41,469 nt of DNA. Source: a virus. Shown here piece by piece: positions 39,199 to 41,469 of this stretch. Below the pieces are notes generated by a model, which was not told the origin of the DNA, searched no databases, and worked only from the letters and a program-made list of their open reading frames with translations. How positions within the stretch are numbered: position 1 is the first letter of the stretch; the number at the start of each line of letters is the position of its first letter. The stretch lies in the IMG/VR virus record IMGVR_UViG_3300031951_017423, positions 1 to 41,469 of that record; one strand, 5' to 3'. The position numbers and the translations under genes are program-made.

Positions 39199-41069
39199 TG
39201 GCCGAACTAAGAGTCACGGAACTAGAATTTCAACAAATCAAAGAGAATTTAATTCGTTATTTAGGTGCATCTGAACAGTTCTCAGATTACAATTTCGAAG
39301 GTTCAGGTATCAGTAATTTATTGGATGTGTTGGCATATAACACACATTACAATGCCATATTGGCACATCTACAAGCTAATGAAATGTTTATTGATACGGC
39401 TGTCAAGCGTTCATCTGTTGTATCTATTGCAAAAACACTAGGATACACACCCAGAAGTGTTATCTCCCCTAAGGCGAGAGTTAATGTCACAGTGGCAAGT
39501 GCTCAGGCAGGACCTTTATCACTACCTGCAAATACAAAATTTTCAGCATCAGTTGATGGACAAAGTTTTACATTCGTATCATTAGTTGAGCATATTGCAA
39601 CAAAAGTTGCCGGATCATTCACATTTAGTAATGTTGATATTGTTGAAGGTGTTGTCATCTCACAACAACAAACAGTCACATCTGACATTGTGACAGGTCC
39701 CATCACTATTAAAAATAGTAACATTGATTTGTCCACATTGGCCGTCACTGTTCAAAATAGTCAAGCAGATTTAACAACAACAGCATGGAAACGTTCAGAA
39801 ACCGTTATTGATATTACAAGTAGTGATACGGTGTATTGGGTGGAAGAAGGTCAAGATGGATATTATAAGTTGTTTTTTGGTGACAACATCATAGGTAAAA
39901 GTTTGACATCAGGAAACATTGTTAACATTCAATATGTGGCATCGTTGGGTGATAGTGCAAATGGTGCACAAACCTTCTCAATTCAAACAACACTAGGCGG
40001 CGGATCTCCAATCACAACGTTAGTGCATGCTGCTTCAGGTGGTTCTGACAGAGAAAACATTGATAGTATTCGTTTTAACGCACCTCGGTATAATGCCACA
40101 CGCGGCAGAGCTGTTACTGTTGAAGATTACAAGTCATTAATTTTAGCAAACTTTGATAAAGCAAAATCTGTTGCCGTTTGGGGCGGTGAACAAAATGTTC
40201 CTCCCATTTATGGCAAAGTATTCATGTCAATTGATCCTAAAGAAGATTACATCATCACTGAATCTGACAAAGACAACATCATTAACAGTGTAATTCGTCC
40301 TCGTAGTGTATTGTCATTACAGCATGAATTTGTTGATCCTACATATCTTCATGTTGGAATGGATGTGAAAGTTTCGTATAATCCTAAAATTACACCATAC
40401 ACATCCAATCAAATTTCAAGTTTAGTGGCAGGGGAAATTCGTCGCTACTTTTCTAATGAATTGTCAACATTGGATAAGAAATTCTATTATGGTCAATTGA
40501 TTAATAGAATACAAACTTCACAGCGTTCCATCTTAGGAACATTGGTGGATTTACGCTTGCAACGTAGACTTGTTCCCATTTTAAATGTCCCTGAATCATT
40601 GAATGTGTATTTCACAACAGCCATTGAACCCAACTCGTTTAAGAGTACAAATTTCAAGACCACAATTCAAGGTGTTCAATACACCGCCTATATTCAAGAT
40701 TATCCAGATGAAACTCCGCCTTCACGTACAGGAACGGGCACGTTAAAACTTCTGGATGCATCAACCAATAGAATCATTGATAACAACTACGGTAAAATTT
40801 ACTATAGTGATTCAGGGTTATTTGTTATCAACCGTTTATTGGTTACACAATTAATTGCAGGCGCATTTGATGTCCGTTTTTCTGCGTTACCACAAGATTT
40901 AAATAAAGATTTAGCACCCACCATTGTAAGAACTACTCCTATTGTGGAACGTGCTGTTTATCCCTATCCTTCACAAAACATTGTGGTTGTGTTAGATGAT
41001 AGTCAACAAAATAAAGCCCTAGGAACATTGTCTGGTTTAACCGTTACAGCACAACCATTTGAAGGATAA
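39198..41069 (+). CDS. 6: Baseplate wedge protein gp6
   Basis: This 623-residue protein begins with the gp6/gpJ pattern FQQIKENLIRYLGASEQFSDYNFEGSGISNLLDVLAYNTHYNA, followed by DTAVKRSSVVSIAKTLGYTPRS. A middle region reads YWVEEGQDGYYKLFFGDNIIGK and NATRGRAVTVEDYKSLIL. T4 gp6 is 660 residues. Two gp6 subunits and gp7 form the wedge core that makes the inner ring of the baseplate. The gene is coupled to gp25 and to the next gene by TAATG overlaps. Confidence 0.93.
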   Translation: MAELRVTELEFQQIKENLIRYLGASEQFSDYNFEGSGISNLLDVLAYNTHYNAILAHLQANEMFIDTAVKRSSVVSIAKTLGYTPRSVISPKARVNVTVASAQAGPLSLPANTKFSASVDGQSFTFVSLVEHIATKVAGSFTFSNVDIVEGVVISQQQTVTSDIVTGPITIKNSNIDLSTLAVTVQNSQADLTTTAWKRSETVIDITSSDTVYWVEEGQDGYYKLFFGDNIIGKSLTSGNIVNIQYVASLGDSANGAQTFSIQTTLGGGSPITTLVHAASGGSDRENIDSIRFNAPRYNATRGRAVTVEDYKSLILANFDKAKSVAVWGGEQNVPPIYGKVFMSIDPKEDYIITESDKDNIINSVIRPRSVLSLQHEFVDPTYLHVGMDVKVSYNPKITPYTSNQISSLVAGEIRRYFSNELSTLDKKFYYGQLINRIQTSQRSILGTLVDLRLQRRLVPILNVPESLNVYFTTAIEPNSFKSTNFKTTIQGVQYTAYIQDYPDETPPSRTGTGTLKLLDASTNRIIDNNYGKIYYSDSGLFVINRLLVTQLIAGAFDVRFSALPQDLNKDLAPTIVRTTPIVERAVYPYPSQNIVVVLDDSQQNKALGTLSGLTVTAQPFEG

Positions 41070-41469
41070 TGTCAAACTTAAAGAACAAGTTACAGCATTT
41101 AGTTGAAGGACAGATACCTGAATATCTTCGCGTATCATATCCTAGATTTGCTTCGTTCATTAAAGAGTACTATACATTTCTTGACACCAATCGTCAAGCC
41201 AATGCAGTACTTCTTAATTCTAACACTTGGACAGACGTTGATTTAACATTAGATTTATTTGTGGATGAAATGCGTAAGCAACATGCTTATGATATTTCCT
41301 CAGAAGCCTTAACTGAACAGCGTCGTTTAATTAAGTTTATCAATCAATATTACGAAGCAAAGGGAACAGAAAACGCTGCGGAATTGTATTTCCGCATGAT
41401 GTATAATGATACCGCAACTATAAAATATCCCGGTGATTATGTTCTACGTGCTTCTGATGGCGTTTGGCA
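41069..41469 (+). CDS. Baseplate wedge protein, gp7-like N-terminus (partial)
   Basis: The frame starts at the ATG overlapping the gp6 stop and runs off the window. The first 133 residues include QIPEYLRVSYPRFASFIKEYY, DLTLDLFVDEMRKQH and the segment IKFINQYYEAKGTENAAEL, then YPGDYVLRASDG. This start is typical of the wedge protein encoded after gp6 in aquatic T4-like phages. Gene order 25-6-7 in T4 supports gp7, though full-length domains cannot be seen. Confidence 0.75.
   Translation, partial: MSNLKNKLQHLVEGQIPEYLRVSYPRFASFIKEYYTFLDTNRQANAVLLNSNTWTDVDLTLDLFVDEMRKQHAYDISSEALTEQRRLIKFINQYYEAKGTENAAELYFRMMYNDTATIKYPGDYVLRASDGVW

Noticed and set aside
1-41469. CRISPR arrays, insertion sequences, homing endonucleases or integrases
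   Set aside because: No repeated spacer pattern, terminal inverted repeats, or HNH/GIY-YIG/transposase motifs were seen on either strand.

Overview
This window is part of a T4-like (contractile-tailed) virus genome infecting a bacterium. The evidence is a set of T4 core genes in recognisable order: gp33-gp59-gp32 (late co-activator, helicase loader, ssDNA-binding protein), gp30-type DNA ligase, a DsbA-like protein, gp4-type head completion protein, and a baseplate/tail module containing gp48, gp53, gp27-like, gp5-like, gp25, gp6 and gp7-like genes. Exact copies of the T4 late promoter box TATAAATA stand in front of several structural genes. The sequence is AT-rich by eye. The tmRNA tag ends in YALAA, which resembles beta/gammaproteobacterial tags more than alphaproteobacterial ones; this is only a weak hint about the host.

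Layout. (1) 1-2803: accessory genes, namely an APS-kinase/nucleotidyltransferase fusion, a DUF2061 membrane protein, a QueC-like PP-loop protein, a sulfotransferase and several tiny genes. (2) 2811-5824: UV endonuclease (UVDE), a PspC-domain protein, a secreted amidase, a DsbA-like protein and GMP reductase. (3) 5821-18183: a tightly coupled operon with a methyltransferase-like gene, seven consecutive-to-near-consecutive twitch-type radical SAM paralogues, an SGNH-hydrolase-like gene inserted among them, and a NodU/TobZ-type carbamoyltransferase at the end. (4) 18180-21542: DNA ligase, a small coiled protein, an FmdB-type zinc ribbon, PhoH and a PD-(D/E)XK nuclease. (5) 21543-21855: a circularly permuted tmRNA gene behind a late promoter. 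(6) 21856-24688: a second QueC-like protein, a late-promoted subtilisin-like protease with a cysteine-rich tail, and a second sulfotransferase. (7) 24732-27251: a SleB-like wall hydrolase and gp33, gp59, a small acidic protein and gp32, ending in a bidirectional terminator. (8) 27302-32023, minus strand: tape measure, a small frameshift ORF, a gp26/gp51-type protein, a tube-fold protein, a gp2-like protein and gp4. (9) 32062 to the end, plus strand: baseplate genes.

How the parts fit. Repair and replication genes follow sigma70-like TTGACA-N17-TATATT promoters. Structural genes, the protease, an FmdB-like gene and the tmRNA follow TATAAATA boxes that should depend on gp33 together with the phage late sigma factor, which is not in this window. 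At least two of these late boxes sit exactly five bases before an ATG, which predicts leaderless mRNAs. The APS kinase-like protein and the two sulfotransferases could form a PAPS-dependent sulfation route.

The observations I consider most worth pursuing are the permuted phage tmRNA, a canonical -1 slippery heptamer (U UUU UUC) placed exactly where a G/GT-type tail-chaperone frameshift would be expected between a gp26/gp51-like gene and the tape-measure gene, and the seven-paralogue radical SAM/carbamoyltransferase operon.
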